Positions 27,738-35,991 of a stretch of DNA of 64,000 bases are shown one piece after another. Origin of the DNA: Streptomyces sp. ISL-36 (GTDB lineage Bacteria > Actinomycetota > Actinomycetes > Streptomycetales > Streptomycetaceae); assembly GCF_018614205.1 (NCBI RefSeq), contig NZ_JAGGOS010000009.1, positions 1 to 64,000 on the forward strand, in the 5' to 3' direction. A program made the position numbers and the translations under genes. The notes under the pieces are model-generated. The model was not told the DNA's origin, searched no databases, and saw only the letters and a program-made list of their open reading frames with translations. Every line of letters starts with the position of its first letter. Positions within the stretch are counted from its first letter, which is position 1.

Positions 27738-29873
27738 GTGACGCGAACAGCCACCCGAGCCCCTCTCCGGGTCCTTCTCGCGGTGCTGGTGGCGGCGTGG
27801 TGGCCGGCCGGGCCCGCCGTTCACAGCGCCCATGCCGACGACCCCGTCGTGCTCTCCCGCGAGGGGCAGGTCACGGACAGGGTGGGTGCGCTGGGCGACC
27901 GCCGCAGCGCGGTCACCCAGGCTCTGGACCGGCTCTACGACGACCGGCGGGTCCAGCTCTTCGTCGTCTACGTACGGGACTTCTCCGGGCGATCGGGCCA
28001 GAGCTGGGCCGACGCCACGGCCGAGCGCAACGGTCTGGGCACCAACGACGTCCTGCTCGCGGTGGCCACCCACGACCGTCAGTACGGCTATTCGGCCGAT
28101 CCCGCCTCGCGGTTCACGCAGGCTCAGCTCGACGACGTGGCCCGGACCGCGATCGAGCCCGCGCTGCGGCAGAACGACTGGGCCGGTGCCGCGATCGGGG
28201 CGGCGAACGGCGTCGACGCCGTCCTCGCCGGCCTGCCGGTGCCCGTTCCCACGATCACACCCGGCGCCGCGGACCCCGGCGGCGCGGGCGACGGGGGAAG
28301 CTCGGCGACGGACTTCATCCTTCCGGTCGTCCTCGTCGGCGGGGCGGGGGCCGTGGCGGCGTACGCGTACACCCGACGGCGCCGGCGGACCGAGACCCGC
28401 ACCACACCGGGTGGCGGACAGGGCTGGGGCGCGCCGAAGGAGCCCGCGCTCCCCCCGCTGGGCGAGCTGGACGGACGGGCCCGGCAGGAGCTGGTGACCA
28501 CGGACGACGCCGTCCGTACCAGTCAGGAGGAACTCGGCTTCGCGACCGCCCAGTTCGGCGAGGAGGCGGTGAAGCCGTTCACGGAGGCGGTCGGGTTCGC
28601 GCAGGCGGAGCTGACGGCCGCGTTCCGGCTGCGGCAGCAGCTCGACGACGCCTTCCCTGAGGACGACGCCACCCGCCGCTCGATGCTCGACGAGATCGTC
28701 AGGCGGTGCGGCGCGGCGAACGCGCGGCTGGACGCGGAGGCGGAGGACTTCGACCGGTTGCGGGCGCTTGAGCGCAATGCCCCGGAGGCGCTGACCGCGG
28801 CCGAGGCCGCGTTCCGCGAACAGACCGGTCGGGTCGGCACGGCGGAGGCGACGCTGGCCGCGATGCGGGGGCGGTACGCCGAGTCCGCGGCGTCACCCGT
28901 CGCGAGCGACGTGGAACAGGCCAAGGACCGGCTGGTCTTCGCGACGACCCATCTCGACCGGGCGCGGCAGAGCGTCGACGCGGGCGACAACGGCGCCGCG
29001 GCCGTCCACATCCGGGCCGCCGAGGGCGCCGTCGACCAGGCGGCCCGGCTCAGCGAGGCCGTGGACCGGCGGGCCCGGGAGCTCGCCGAGGCGGTCGGCA
29101 GGCTGCCGACCGCGCTCAGCGAGACCGAGGCCGACCTCGCCGATGCGCGCGGGCTGCTCCAGGGCACGGCCGAGGGGGTCCCCACCGCCGATCTCCAGGG
29201 CCGTATCGCCCGGGCGGAGGCCGTCGTGGCCGATGTCCGCAGGACCGTGGACGCGGGCCGCTACGACCCGATCGACGCGCTGCGCCGGGTCGAGGAGGCG
29301 GACGGCGCGCTCGACGAGGCCCTGGAGGGCGCACGGGAGCGCGAGTCGGGCACGCGGCGAGCGCGTGCGCTCCTCGACCAGGCGATGCTGACGGCCCGTT
29401 CGGCGATCGGCGCGGCAACCGACTACATCACGACGCATCGCGGGGCCGTCGGCAGCGAGGCCCGTACCCGCCTGGCCGAGGGCCGGCGCCGGCTGGAGGA
29501 GGCGGAAGCGCTCGCCGCCGCCGAGGACCCGCAGGGGGCGCTGGCCGAGGCCCGGCAGGCGGACGCGCTGGCCCGGCGGGCGCAGGACCTCGCCGAGCAG
29601 GACGTACGGACGTATGGGAACCCGAACGGCATGGGCGGTGTAACAGGGGTGGGAGGAGGAGGTGGCGGCGGGCTCGGCGGTGCGGTGCTCGGCGGCATCA
29701 TCCTCGGCGGACTGTTCGGCGGCGGAAGGGGAGGCGGCCATGGCGGGGGGTTCGGTGGGGGTTTCGGCGGCGGTGGCGGATTCGGGGGCGGCGGGTTCGG
29801 CGGGGGCGGCGGACCCGGCAGTTTCGGCGGCGGGGGGACCCGCGGCCGGCTGGGCGGCGGCGGCCGTTTCTGA
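27738..29873 (+). CDS. Secreted/membrane TPM-domain protein with coiled coil and Gly-rich tail
   Basis: 711 residues from GTG 27738. Signal peptide (RVLLAVLVAAWWPAGPAVHSAHA), then a TPM (YgcG/Psb32-like) domain at about 38-155 (LYDDRRVQLFVVYVRDFSG, GTNDVLLAVATHDRQYGY), a Pro/Gly linker, one membrane span near 195-212 (FILPVVLVGGAGAVAAYAY) followed by RRRRR, then about 420 residues of long Ala/Glu/Arg-rich helices predicted as coiled coil, and a tail of GGGFGG-type repeats. TPM domain should lie outside, coiled coil inside. Followed 35 nt later by pspA, which suggests a joint role in membrane stress. Confidence 0.85.
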   Translation: MTRTATRAPLRVLLAVLVAAWWPAGPAVHSAHADDPVVLSREGQVTDRVGALGDRRSAVTQALDRLYDDRRVQLFVVYVRDFSGRSGQSWADATAERNGLGTNDVLLAVATHDRQYGYSADPASRFTQAQLDDVARTAIEPALRQNDWAGAAIGAANGVDAVLAGLPVPVPTITPGAADPGGAGDGGSSATDFILPVVLVGGAGAVAAYAYTRRRRRTETRTTPGGGQGWGAPKEPALPPLGELDGRARQELVTTDDAVRTSQEELGFATAQFGEEAVKPFTEAVGFAQAELTAAFRLRQQLDDAFPEDDATRRSMLDEIVRRCGAANARLDAEAEDFDRLRALERNAPEALTAAEAAFREQTGRVGTAEATLAAMRGRYAESAASPVASDVEQAKDRLVFATTHLDRARQSVDAGDNGAAAVHIRAAEGAVDQAARLSEAVDRRARELAEAVGRLPTALSETEADLADARGLLQGTAEGVPTADLQGRIARAEAVVADVRRTVDAGRYDPIDALRRVEEADGALDEALEGARERESGTRRARALLDQAMLTARSAIGAATDYITTHRGAVGSEARTRLAEGRRRLEEAEALAAAEDPQGALAEARQADALARRAQDLAEQDVRTYGNPNGMGGVTGVGGGGGGGLGGAVLGGIILGGLFGGGRGGGHGGGFGGGFGGGGGFGGGGFGGGGGPGSFGGGGTRGRLGGGGRF

Positions 29874-29908
29874 CCCTGACAGGCCCTTCGCGTTCAAGGA
29901 GAAGAAGC

Positions 29909-30616
29909 ATGACCAAGCAGACCGTCCTCGGCCGTGTCGCCCAGCTGGCGAGGGCCAACATCAACGCCCTGCTGGACCAGGCAGAGGACCCGCAGAAGAT
30001 GCTCGACCAGCTGATCCGCGACTACACGAACAACATCGCGGAGGCGGAGCAGGCGGTGGCGACGACCATCGGCAATCTGCGGCTGATGGAGCAGGACCAC
30101 CGGGAGGACGTGGACGCGGCCGAGGAGTGGGGTGTCAAGGCCCTGGCCGCGAGCCGGAAGGCGGACGGCTTGCGGGCCGGTGGGCAGACGGCGGACGCGG
30201 ACCGGTTCGACAACCTGGCGAAGGTGGCGCTGGGGCGCCAGCTCCAGTCGGAGAAGGAGGCGAAGGCGGCGGAACCGACGATCGCCTCGCAGACGGAGGT
30301 CGTGGAGAAGCTCAAGAGCGGCCTGGACCAGATGAGGACCAAGCTGGGCGAGCTGAAGGCGAAGCGCGACGAGCTGGTGGCGCGGGCCAAGTCCGCGCAG
30401 GCGCAGAACCAGATGATGGACGCGGTGAAGAACATCGACGTCCTGGACCCGACGAGCGAGCTGAGCCGGTTCGAGGACAAGGTGCGGCGCGAGGAGGCGA
30501 GGGCGATGGGCAAGCAGGAGCTGGCGGCCTCCTCGCTGGACGCCCAGTTCGAGCAGTTGGACGCCCTCGGCGACAGCGCGGAGGTCGAGGCCCGGCTCGC
30601 GGCGCTCAAGGGGTAG
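29909..30616 (+). CDS. pspA: PspA/IM30 (Vipp1) family membrane-stress protein
   Basis: 235 residues, almost all helical. MTKQTVLGRVAQLARANINALLDQ is the amphipathic lead; AEDPQKMLDQLIRDYTNNI is the family signature; long charged coiled-coil helices follow (SEKEAKAAEPTIASQTEVV; KRDELVARAKSAQAQNQMMD). PspA forms oligomers on the inner face of the membrane and protects it from leakage. RBS AAGGAG 8 nt before ATG. It shares a transcript with the TPM-domain gene and ends at the hairpin 30632-30676. Confidence 0.9.
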   Translation: MTKQTVLGRVAQLARANINALLDQAEDPQKMLDQLIRDYTNNIAEAEQAVATTIGNLRLMEQDHREDVDAAEEWGVKALAASRKADGLRAGGQTADADRFDNLAKVALGRQLQSEKEAKAAEPTIASQTEVVEKLKSGLDQMRTKLGELKAKRDELVARAKSAQAQNQMMDAVKNIDVLDPTSELSRFEDKVRREEARAMGKQELAASSLDAQFEQLDALGDSAEVEARLAALKG

Positions 30617-30631
30617 GCGCCCCGCGGCCCT

Positions 30632-30676
30632 CCCCGCGGGCCCGGGCTGCGACGGTGCTCGGCCGGGCCCGCGGGG
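30632..30676. terminator. Bidirectional terminator between pspA and SpoIIE-type gene
   Basis: 14-bp perfect stem (30632-30645 with 30663-30676) and 17-nt loop, in the 74-nt gap between convergent stops. Confidence 0.75.
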
Positions 30677-30690
30677 TGGTGCGGCGGTGG

Positions 30691-33285
30691 TCAGAACATG
30701 CTCAGCAGCTGTTCCACGGTCGGTTCGGTGCTGCCGTCGCCGTCCGGCAGGGGCAGTTCGAACCAGACGGTCTTGCCGCGGGGGGTGCGGCGCGAGCCCC
30801 AGGCGGCGCTGAGGAGCCCGACCAACTGCAGTCCGCGTCCGCCCTCGTCGGTGTCCCGGGCCCGGCGGCGCCTGGGCTGGACCAGTCCGGCGTCCCAGAC
30901 CTCGCAGACCAGGGTGCGGTCGCGCAGCAGCCGCAGCCGTATCTCACCCTCGCCGTAGCGCAGGGCGTTGGTGACCAGTTCGCTGACGAGCAGTTCGACC
31001 GTGTCCACCAGCGGTTCGAGGTCCCAGGCGGTGAGCTGGGCGCGGGCCAGTTCACGGGCCCGGCCGACCGAGCGGGGTTCCCTCGGCAGCCGCCAGTCCC
31101 CCACCGCGTCGCAGGGAAGCCCCTGGATGCGGGCCATGAGCAGGGCGATGTCGTCCTCGCCGTGCTGGGTGTCGAGGGTGGTCAGGACGTGGTCACAGAC
31201 GTCCTCCAGGGGGCGGGCGGGGTCGGTGAGCGCGCTGCGGAACGCGCTCAGTCCCTCGTCGAGGGGGTGGTCGCGGGACTCGACCAGTCCGTCGGTGTAG
31301 AGGGCGAGCAGCGAGCCCTCGGGCAGCTCGACCTCCACCTCCTCGAAGGGTTCGCCGCCGACGCCGAGCGGCATCCCGGGCGGCACGTCGAGGAGGAGGG
31401 CCTGTTCGCCGGGTTCGACGAGGACCGGCGGCAGATGGCCGGCGTTGGCGAAGGTGCAGCGCCGGGTGACGGGGTCGTAGACGGCGTAGACGCAGGTGGC
31501 GAGGTAGACCTCGGAGAGTTCCGGTCCTCGGGCCTTGTGGGCGCGGGCGCTCTGCTGGGCGCCCGCGGGGGCGCCGAGGCCGCGGGCGATCTCGTCCAGG
31601 TGGGAGAGGACCTCGGCGGGTTCGAGGTCGAGCTGGGCGAGGGTGCGGACGGCGGTGCGCAGTTCGCCCATGGCGACGGCGGCGCGCAGCCCGCGGCCCA
31701 TGACGTCGCCGATGACGAGCGCGGTGCGGTGGCCGGGGAGTTCGATGACGTCGAACCAGTCGCCGCCGACCTCGGTGGCCGTGGTGCCGGGGAGATAGCG
31801 GCAGGCGATGTCCAGGCCGGCCGCCTCGGGGTCGCCGGGCGGGAGCAGGCTGCGCTGCAGGATGAGGGCCCGCTCGTGCTCGCGGCGGTAGAGGCGGGCG
31901 TTGTCGATGCAGACCGCGGCGCGGGCGGCCAGTTCGACGGCGAGGGCCCGGTCCCGCTCGCCGAAGGGCTCGCTGCCCTTGGTGCGGGAGAACTGGACGA
32001 GGCCGACGACGGTGTCGTGGGCGACCATCGGGACGACGAGGGTGGACTGGACGAGGCTGCCGTCGGCGCCCGGCACCGTCCGTACGCGTCCGGTGCGCAG
32101 CGCTCCGGCGCAGGGGGAGTTGAAGGGATAGCGGTGGACGGACCCGACCTCGACGGGGCCGGTGCCGGTGGGGCCGGTGCCGCAACAGCTGTCGTCGGAG
32201 CCGGGGACCGTGGGGGTGCCCGGGTTCCTGAGCGGGGTGTCGGAGACGGCGCTCGCGAAGGCGACCCGGCGGAGTTCGGCGCTGCCCGCTCCGTAGCCCA
32301 CGTCGTGGGAGCTCCCCCAGCGTCCGGGCGGGGCCTCGTCGCCGGTGAGCAGGCCCTGGTAGAGGTCGACGGAGGCGAGGTCGCAGAAGCCGGGGACGGC
32401 GACGTCGAGGAGTTCGCGGGCGGTGGCCTCCAGGTCGAGGGAGTTGCCGATGCGGGCGCCCGCCTCGTTGAGCAGTGCCAGGTTGCGGCGGGCGTTGGCG
32501 GCCTCGCGGGCGGCGTTGTGGCGGCGGGTCACGTCGATGCCGAGTCCGGCGACGCCGATGGGCCGGCCGGTGCCGCTGTGCACGCGGTAGAGGTTGATCG
32601 ACCAGTGGCGCCGGTCGTGGGAGCCGGGCGGGGCGCCGACGATCTGGAGCTCGGTGACGGCGTCGCCGGTCTCCAGGACGCGCTGGAGGGCGGCGGTCAT
32701 CCGCTCGGCCTCGGGGCGCGCGAGGTAGTCGTGGACGGTGCGGCCCCGGTGGTCGTCGGCCGAGCCGCCGAAGACGGTGGCGAAGCGCTGGTTGGCGCGC
32801 TGCACGGTGAGGTCGGTACCGAAGAGGAGAAACCCGAAGGGCGATTGGCCGAAAATGGCCTGCGAGGCGGCGAGGTCGGTCTCGATGCGCCGCAGGGCGC
32901 GTACGTCCACGACGATGCACAGCGCGGCCCGCTCGCCTGCCGGTGTCTCGCTCGGCATGACGTACATCTCGGCGATCCCCTCGCGCCGGGTCTGGCCCGG
33001 GATGCTGAAGGGGACGAGGCCCGTCCATTCCTTGCCGTCGAGGATCTCCGCGACCTGGCGGCGGCCACGCTCGCGCAGGTCGGGAGGCATGAAGGCCTCG
33101 ACCGGGTCCTTGCCCATCGCCTCCTGGGCGGGCACACCGAAGAGGTCGACGGCCCGTCGGCTCCACTGGTCGACGAGCCCGTCGGGCCCTATCGAGAAGG
33201 AGGCGACACGGATGTAGTCATAGATCGAGCCGGGCGGGCTGCTCTGCCACACGACGCCGCTCGCCGACTCAGGTATCTCGCTCAC
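30691..33285 (-). CDS. Multi-sensor SpoIIE-type PP2C phosphatase with HATPase domain
   Basis: 864 residues from GTG 33285, behind GGAGGGGA. Two PAS domains (about 18-130 and 132-260; FGQSPFGFLLFGTDLTVQRA), a GAF domain (about 270-465), a SpoIIE/PP2C phosphatase domain (about 480-715; GGDWFDVIELPG, VIGDVMGRGLRAAV, LALYTDGLVE, EDDIALLMAR carry the metal-binding Asp residues) and an RsbW-like HATPase domain (LVSELVTNALRYG, DEGGRGLQLVGLL). It should dephosphorylate an anti-anti-sigma protein on sensing a signal, and may also act as its kinase. A CC pair in the GAF region (SDDSCCGTG) is a possible metal or redox site. Confidence 0.9.
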   Translation of the reverse strand: MSEIPESASGVVWQSSPPGSIYDYIRVASFSIGPDGLVDQWSRRAVDLFGVPAQEAMGKDPVEAFMPPDLRERGRRQVAEILDGKEWTGLVPFSIPGQTRREGIAEMYVMPSETPAGERAALCIVVDVRALRRIETDLAASQAIFGQSPFGFLLFGTDLTVQRANQRFATVFGGSADDHRGRTVHDYLARPEAERMTAALQRVLETGDAVTELQIVGAPPGSHDRRHWSINLYRVHSGTGRPIGVAGLGIDVTRRHNAAREAANARRNLALLNEAGARIGNSLDLEATARELLDVAVPGFCDLASVDLYQGLLTGDEAPPGRWGSSHDVGYGAGSAELRRVAFASAVSDTPLRNPGTPTVPGSDDSCCGTGPTGTGPVEVGSVHRYPFNSPCAGALRTGRVRTVPGADGSLVQSTLVVPMVAHDTVVGLVQFSRTKGSEPFGERDRALAVELAARAAVCIDNARLYRREHERALILQRSLLPPGDPEAAGLDIACRYLPGTTATEVGGDWFDVIELPGHRTALVIGDVMGRGLRAAVAMGELRTAVRTLAQLDLEPAEVLSHLDEIARGLGAPAGAQQSARAHKARGPELSEVYLATCVYAVYDPVTRRCTFANAGHLPPVLVEPGEQALLLDVPPGMPLGVGGEPFEEVEVELPEGSLLALYTDGLVESRDHPLDEGLSAFRSALTDPARPLEDVCDHVLTTLDTQHGEDDIALLMARIQGLPCDAVGDWRLPREPRSVGRARELARAQLTAWDLEPLVDTVELLVSELVTNALRYGEGEIRLRLLRDRTLVCEVWDAGLVQPRRRRARDTDEGGRGLQLVGLLSAAWGSRRTPRGKTVWFELPLPDGDGSTEPTVEQLLSMF

Positions 33286-33429
33286 GCGACCGTCCCCTCC
33301 AGCTCACCGCACCGGACCGGCCATGCCCGCAGTATTCAGCACTACGGCCCCCGACGGCACGACGTTCACGATCACAGGGTGGTCTCGTTCATTTCAAGCC
33401 GAGCCCGTGGTGATCGTCCTTACCTTCCT

Positions 33430-33852
33430 TTACTCACCAGGGAGGGCCAGCTCGAACCACACCGTCTTGCCCGTTCTGCCTTTGCGCGTTCCCCAGCGGC
33501 GTGCGGAACAAGCCACCAGCTGGAGTCCGCGGCCCCCCTCGTCATCGGGTCCGGCGGCGCGTTCGGTGGGCGGATCCGGAAGCGGATCGGAGATCTCCAC
33601 GAGCAGGGCGGGGCGGTGGGCGGTGTCGCCCCCCTCGGGCTGGAGGTGGACCAGCCGGACCCCGATCGGGCCGGAGGCATAGCGCAGGGAATTGGTCACC
33701 AGCTCGCTCACCAGCAGAACGGTGACGTCCCCCACGGCGGCGTCGATCTTCCACTCCCGGAGAGTGTCGCGCACCACGTGACGTGCCGTGCGTACGGCAT
33801 TGGCCTCCGCCGGGAAGTTCCACTCGGCGCAGTCGCCTTCGGTGTCGATCAC
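33430..33852 (-). CDS. RsbW-like ATP-binding anti-sigma kinase, orphan
   Basis: 140 residues from GTG 33852. A single HATPase_c_2 domain: AEWNFPAEANAVRTARHVV, N-box LLVSELVTNSLRYA, G-boxes VEISDPLPDPP and DEGGRGLQLVACSARRWG. Proteins like this are abundant in Streptomyces and usually lack a linked sigma gene. A partner anti-anti-sigma factor is not in the window. It follows the SpoIIE-type gene on the same strand 144 nt upstream, with which it shares its HATPase sequence, so the two may work on the same partner. Confidence 0.85.
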   Translation of the reverse strand: MIDTEGDCAEWNFPAEANAVRTARHVVRDTLREWKIDAAVGDVTVLLVSELVTNSLRYASGPIGVRLVHLQPEGGDTAHRPALLVEISDPLPDPPTERAAGPDDEGGRGLQLVACSARRWGTRKGRTGKTVWFELALPGE

Positions 33853-33993
33853 GCCCGATCACTTCCCAGCCGAGCACCAGCAGATAGGCCCGCGTCCTAT
33901 TTCGTGGGGTTAATCAGGACATACCCGATATTCAGGGCGGGATATCGCTGGGAGGGAAGGAGGGGCGCACGGTGGCACGAACGGCGTACGCCT

Positions 33994-34425
33994 TCAGCCG
34001 CGCACTCCGTCCACCGGGACGGCCGGCAGTCGCAGGCCGGCCTCGGCCACGGCGGGCCGGTCCTGGTCGAGCCAGTCGACGGAGTCCAGCTCGTGCCGGG
34101 ACAGCCAGCGCAGTTCGTCGTGGTCCTGCAGCGGGCGCGGCTCGCCGGAGAGCAGTCGGGCGGTCCACACCTGGAGGACATAGCCGGGCTTGAGGGGCCA
34201 CTCGCCGGGGATCCGCTCCAGCGGCTCGGTCTCCACGCCGAGTTCCTCACGCAACTCCCGGACCAGGGCTCCCTCGGCGCTCTCGCCCGGCTCCAGCTTG
34301 CCGCCGGGCAGCTCCCAGCGGCCCGCGAGCTCGGCGGGGGCGCTGCGGCGCGCGGCCAGCAGGCGCCCCCGGTCGTACACGGCTCCGGCGACCACGACGA
34401 CGTGGTCAGCGCTGCGATCTGTCAT
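33994..34425 (-). CDS. Nudix (MutT/CTP-pyrophosphohydrolase-like) hydrolase
   Basis: 143 residues. The Nudix box is GGKLEPGESAEGALVRELRE followed by ELG, complete with the catalytic Glu residues. ELPGGK and the WPLKPGYVLQVW segment are like MutT-type (d)NTP or CTP pyrophosphatases that clear oxidised or non-canonical nucleotides. ATG 34425 has no clear ribosome site. It follows the SPOR-like gene by 24 nt on the same strand. Confidence 0.88.
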   Translation of the reverse strand: MTDRSADHVVVVAGAVYDRGRLLAARRSAPAELAGRWELPGGKLEPGESAEGALVRELREELGVETEPLERIPGEWPLKPGYVLQVWTARLLSGEPRPLQDHDELRWLSRHELDSVDWLDQDRPAVAEAGLRLPAVPVDGVRG

Positions 34426-34449
34426 GGACCGGAGCGTAACCCGCGCGGG

Positions 34450-34629
34450 TCAGAGCGCGGGCTGGCCGATGCGCTCCACCCAGTAGAGCTGCTTGTGTCC
34501 GCGGTCGTCGAGACTGTCGGCGACCTTCTGGGCCTCGTCCTTTGTCGCGTACCGCCCGACCCGATAGCGGTTGCCGTTGTCGTCCTGCCGTATGACCAGC
34601 CAGGGCAGGACAGGGCCACTGTCGGTCAT
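34450..34629 (-). CDS. 59-residue SPOR-like protein
   Basis: A short gene easily missed: ATG 34629 behind GGAGGGAGAA, TGA at 34450. The product reads MTDSGPVLPWLVIRQDDNGN, then RYRVGRYATKDEAQKVADSL, then DDRGHKQLYWVERIGQPAL. This is the beta-alpha-beta pattern of half a SPOR domain, with strand YRVGRY, helix DEAQKVADSL and strand LYWVERI. SPOR domains bind denuded peptidoglycan at septa, but a free 59-residue form without a signal peptide is probably cytoplasmic. Ends 25 nt before the Nudix gene. Confidence 0.75.
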   Translation of the reverse strand: MTDSGPVLPWLVIRQDDNGNRYRVGRYATKDEAQKVADSLDDRGHKQLYWVERIGQPAL

Positions 34630-35013
34630 CAGGCTTCTCCCTCCGCCGGTACGGGCATCTCCAACGATCTCCAGGAAACCGCGATGCGCATATGCCGGAG
34701 CTTACGCCTGACCTTTACACAGCGGATACGGATTTTCACAAAGAGGTACGGATCCGGCTGGGAAACGACGGAGGGAGGCCGAAGGGCGGGCCCCGGAGGC
34801 GGCCTTGGGCGCGGCCGGGACCGACACCAGGACGGGGTCGGCGATGCCCGGACGTCCCTTCGCCGTCGGGCAGGCCTCGCGGACCTGAGACGCCGTCACG
34901 TCGCACGGGGGCAGGGCGGTGCACCGCAGTCCGGGATCGCCTCAGGGTGTCGGGCGTGGGCGCACCATGACCCCCGGATCACACGGCTCGGGCGTACCCG
35001 TAGCGCCCAGCGG
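34630..35013. other. 384-nt gap, no gene found
   Basis: Between the SPOR-like gene and the GntR gene, both on the minus strand. Open frames exist on both strands but are short, lack ribosome sites and carry biased, Pro/Arg-rich translations. The first 100 nt are less GC-rich (ACACAGCGGATACGG) and may hold the promoter of the SPOR/Nudix pair. I see no repeat, hairpin or RNA gene. Confidence 0.5.
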
Positions 35014-35766
35014 TCACCGCACCGGCAGGTGATAGGCGATGCGGTAGCGGTCGGCGGGGACGACCACGTCGGCGGTCTCCACCGCCCTCCCCGAGGCGTA
35101 GTACGTCCGCTCGACCACCATCACCACATGGCCGGGTACGCCCCCGAGCGCCAGGAGCTCTTCCGCGAGGCCGGGGCGGGCGCCGACCTCCTCCACCACG
35201 TTGTCGACGACGACATCGATGGCCGCCATCCGCTCGACGACCCCGCAGCCGCCCAGCGGCCCCTCCTCGGGGAGCATCACCGGCGTGCGGCCGGTGACCG
35301 AGAGCGGCTCCCAGGAGGTGGAGAGCATCATCGGCTCACCCGCGTCCCGGTAGACGTACCGCGTGCGCATCACCCGCTCCCCCGGCTCGATGCCGAGCCG
35401 GGAGGCCACGACGGCGCTGGCCGGTTCCTGCTCGCTGCTGGACTCCCAGGTGCCCCGCGCCCCGTCGGCCGCCTGCTCCTGCCGGAAGGGGTTGGCCCCG
35501 GTCGGCGGGCGGTATCCGGAGCGCGCGATCCGGCGCGGCACCGGCCTCTCCCGTACATACGTCCCCGAGCCCGAGCGGCCCTCGACGAGCCCCTCGGCCA
35601 TCAGGACCTTGCGGGCCTCCAGCGCCACCGTGTCCGAGACCCCGTACTCCTCGCGGATGCGGGCCTGCGAGGGGAGGCGGGTGTGCGGCGGCAGCGAGCC
35701 GTTGGCGATCTTCTCCCGGAGATCGCTCGCCACACGCAGATAGGCGGGCTGCTCACCGAACGTCAC
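35014..35766 (-). CDS. GntR/HutC-family transcription regulator
   Basis: 250 residues from GTG 35766 (MTFGEQPAYLRV). N-terminal winged helix (LREKIANGSLPPHTRLPSQA, ..VSDTVALEARKVLMAEG, SGSGTYV) and a C-terminal UTRA effector domain (ERVMRTRYVYRDAGEPMMLS; VERTYYASGRAVETADVVVP). HutC-type regulators sense small metabolites such as sugar phosphates. It is divergent from the chitinase and shares a 225-nt intergenic region with it. The sequence as I recall it for DasR is different, so this is probably not DasR itself; it could still control the neighbouring promoters. Confidence 0.88.
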   Translation of the reverse strand: MTFGEQPAYLRVASDLREKIANGSLPPHTRLPSQARIREEYGVSDTVALEARKVLMAEGLVEGRSGSGTYVRERPVPRRIARSGYRPPTGANPFRQEQAADGARGTWESSSEQEPASAVVASRLGIEPGERVMRTRYVYRDAGEPMMLSTSWEPLSVTGRTPVMLPEEGPLGGCGVVERMAAIDVVVDNVVEEVGARPGLAEELLALGGVPGHVVMVVERTYYASGRAVETADVVVPADRYRIAYHLPVR

Positions 35767-35916
35767 TGGACACTCCCCTCAGGTTGACGGACAGCTACAG
35801 ATTGACAACCGTCGGTCGCCACCCGCAAGCATGGGCCAAAGTTTCACTCGAAGTGATGAGTTGCCTGTACGTCAGCTCTTACCGCAGGTATAGCCGCCGA
35901 ACTCGCAGCCGAAGCC

Positions 35917-35945
35917 TTGACCGTAATGGTCCAGACCAATACTTT
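35917..35945 (+). promoter_or_regulatory. Chitinase promoter with DasR-type operator (dre) in the spacer
   Basis: TTGACC (35917-35922), 17 nt, TACTTT (35940-35945). The spacer and flanks carry AATGGTCCAGACCAAT (35925-35940), which matches the dre consensus (ACTGGTCTAGACCACT) in its whole TGGTC-AGACCA core. In S. coelicolor DasR represses chitin and GlcNAc genes through this site and lets go when glucosamine phosphates bind. Here the operator would block RNA polymerase directly. Transcription should start near 35952 and leave a leader of about 40 nt before the ATG. Confidence 0.75.
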
Positions 35946-35991
35946 CCTGTGAGCACAGCTCCCTTCCGGCACCCGCACAGGAACGAGCCTC

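Noticed and set aside
29662-29964. Frame on either strand over the Gly-rich tail as an extra gene
   Set aside because: It mirrors the low-complexity GGGFGG codons of the TPM-domain gene only.
34692-34970. A 92-codon plus-strand frame in the 384-nt gap
   Set aside because: Starts are not backed by a ribosome site, and the product is Arg/Pro/Gly-rich like other shadows.
35014-35766. GntR gene as dasR
   Set aside because: The winged-helix and UTRA sequences do not match DasR as I recall it, and dasABC are not adjacent.
29662-35787. A 2041-codon open frame on the plus strand
   Set aside because: It runs through the TPM gene end, pspA and antisense to four minus-strand genes with clear families. 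Its translation is Gly/Ala/Val/Asp-rich with no domain. It is the GC-skew shadow of the real frames.
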